A stretch of DNA of 64,000 nt, from the NCBI RefSeq assembly GCF_018138715.1, contig NZ_JAGSHX010000006.1:5084001-5148000 (forward strand), in the 5' to 3' direction. Each line of letters opens with the position of its first letter. Positions within the stretch are counted from its first letter, which is position 1. A program made the translations under genes and the position numbers. This document shows, in pieces, positions 63,197-64,000 of this stretch. The notes under the pieces are model-generated. The model did no database searches. It worked only from the letters and a program-made list of their open reading frames with translations, and was not told where the DNA came from. Source of the DNA: Streptomyces asiaticus (lineage in GTDB: Bacteria; Actinomycetota; Actinomycetes; Streptomycetales; Streptomycetaceae).

Positions 63197-64000
63197 GTGA
63201 CCGCAAACGCAGAGGTGCAGGCAGTCCTCGACCGCGCCGCCGACGGGGGTCGGATCACCCCACAAGAGGCGCTCGACCTTTACCGCTCGGCTCCGCTGCA
63301 CGCGCTGGGGGCCGCGGCCGACGCGGCCCGGCGCCGTCGCTACGCGGGCACCGAGCACATCGCGACGTACATCATCGAACGGAACATCAACTACACCAAC
63401 GTCTGCGTGACGGCGTGCAAGTTCTGCGCCTTCTACGCCCCTCCGAAGGACACCGCGAAGGGCTGGAGCCGCGACCTCGACGACATCCTGCGCCGCTGCG
63501 CGGAGACCGTCGAGCTGGGCGGCACGCAGATCATGTTCCAGGGCGGCCACCACCCGGACTACGGGGTGGAGTATTACGAGAAGCACTTCGCGGCGATCAA
63601 GCAGGCGTTCCCGCAGCTGGTGATCCACTCACTGGGGGCCTCCGAGGTCGAGCACATGGCGCGGATCTCGGGCGTCTCGGCCGAGGAGGCCATCCGCCGC
63701 ATCCACGCGGCCGGTCTCGACTCCTTCGCGGGCGCGGGCGCCGAGCTGCTGCCCGAGCGGCCGCGCAAGGCCATCGCGCCGCTGAAGGAGTCCGGTGAGC
63801 GCTGGCTGGAGATCATGGAGATCGCCCACAACCTCGGTGTGGAGTCCACCTCCACCATGCTGATGGGCACCGGCGAAACCAACGCCGAGCGGATCGAGCA
63901 CATCCGCATGATCCGCGACGTACAGGACCGGACGGGCGGCTTCCGCGCCTTCATCCCGTACACCTACCAGCCCGAGAACAACCATCTGAAGGGCCAGACG
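63197..64000 (+). CDS. mqnC: Cyclic dehypoxanthinyl futalosine synthase MqnC (cut by window end)
   Basis: The first 268 codons of a radical SAM enzyme with the cluster motif CVTACKFC (Cys70, Cys74, Cys77) in YIIERNINYTNVC. MqnC cyclises dehypoxanthinyl futalosine in menaquinone synthesis. It is paralogous to MqnE, 12 kb to the left. GTG 63197 is used, with AAAGG upstream; the remainder lies beyond the window. Confidence 0.94.
   Translation, partial: MTANAEVQAVLDRAADGGRITPQEALDLYRSAPLHALGAAADAARRRRYAGTEHIATYIIERNINYTNVCVTACKFCAFYAPPKDTAKGWSRDLDDILRRCAETVELGGTQIMFQGGHHPDYGVEYYEKHFAAIKQAFPQLVIHSLGASEVEHMARISGVSAEEAIRRIHAAGLDSFAGAGAELLPERPRKAIAPLKESGERWLEIMEIAHNLGVESTSTMLMGTGETNAERIEHIRMIRDVQDRTGGFRAFIPYTYQPENNHLKGQT

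Overview
The window is a stretch of high-GC actinomycete chromosome, almost certainly Streptomyces. The genes have strong GC third-position bias, GTG and TTG starts are common, and it carries Streptomyces developmental genes (bldN, rsbN, a bldC-like bdtA), the rex-hemACDB operon, class I lysS next to argS, and the futalosine menaquinone genes. Nothing marks a plasmid, prophage or CRISPR locus, and I found no rRNA or tRNA gene. The first and last genes (a HAD hydrolase and mqnC) are cut by the window edges.

Layout. 0-3 kb: HAD fragment, MFS transporter, AcuC-type deacetylase. 3-11 kb: a conserved developmental block with a phosphatase-like protein, BdtA, the tiny ribosomal protein bS22, an epimerase and a PlsC-type acyltransferase on the plus strand; RsbN, sigma-BldN, a HAD-IB hydrolase and a glutaredoxin-like protein on the minus strand. 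A clear BldN-type promoter precedes rsbN. 11-17.5 kb: rex-hemA-hemC-hemD-hemB, overlapping by 4 nt at each junction, with a perfect Rex operator over the promoter. 17.5-30 kb: a nucleoside-kinase-like protein, several secreted proteins (an internally duplicated protein, a DD-carboxypeptidase, an AMIN-like protein, an S33 peptidase), divergent argS/lysS, a DUF2637 membrane protein and two DUF3558 lipoproteins.

30-38.5 kb is an accessory segment: rtcB, a ferredoxin/ferredoxin reductase/P450 set whose P450 is frameshifted, an SDR, a striking His/Asp/Lys-rich secreted repeat protein with an interrupted PepSY-like domain, a YnfA protein, and a decayed EACC1 gene. By memory of S. coelicolor gene order this segment separates two blocks that are far apart there, so it looks like a rearrangement junction.

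38.5-46.4 kb: hemL, a histidine phosphatase, a Tat-lipoprotein deacetylase, then the cytochrome c maturation (System II) operon tlpA/resA-ccdA-resB-ccsB. 46.5-64 kb: menaquinone genes mqnL(ubiD)-mqnP(ubiA)-mqnM(ubiX), mqnE, mqnA, mqnC, interleaved with an AsnC regulator, a UdgX-type uracil-DNA glycosylase, a Cys-rich leader peptide before a DAACS symporter, an SMR guanidinium exporter behind a guanidine-III riboswitch, an esterase/TetR pair, a fused AraC/lipase pseudogene, a DUF985 cupin, a cold-shock protein and a Ser/Thr kinase. Heme supply, c-type cytochrome assembly, NADH sensing by Rex and menaquinone synthesis all serve the respiratory chain.

The observations most worth following are the His-rich interrupted-PepSY protein, the cysteine-leader/symporter unit, the guanidine-III riboswitch, the BldN promoter at rsbN, and the three decayed loci (P450, EACC1, AraC/lipase).
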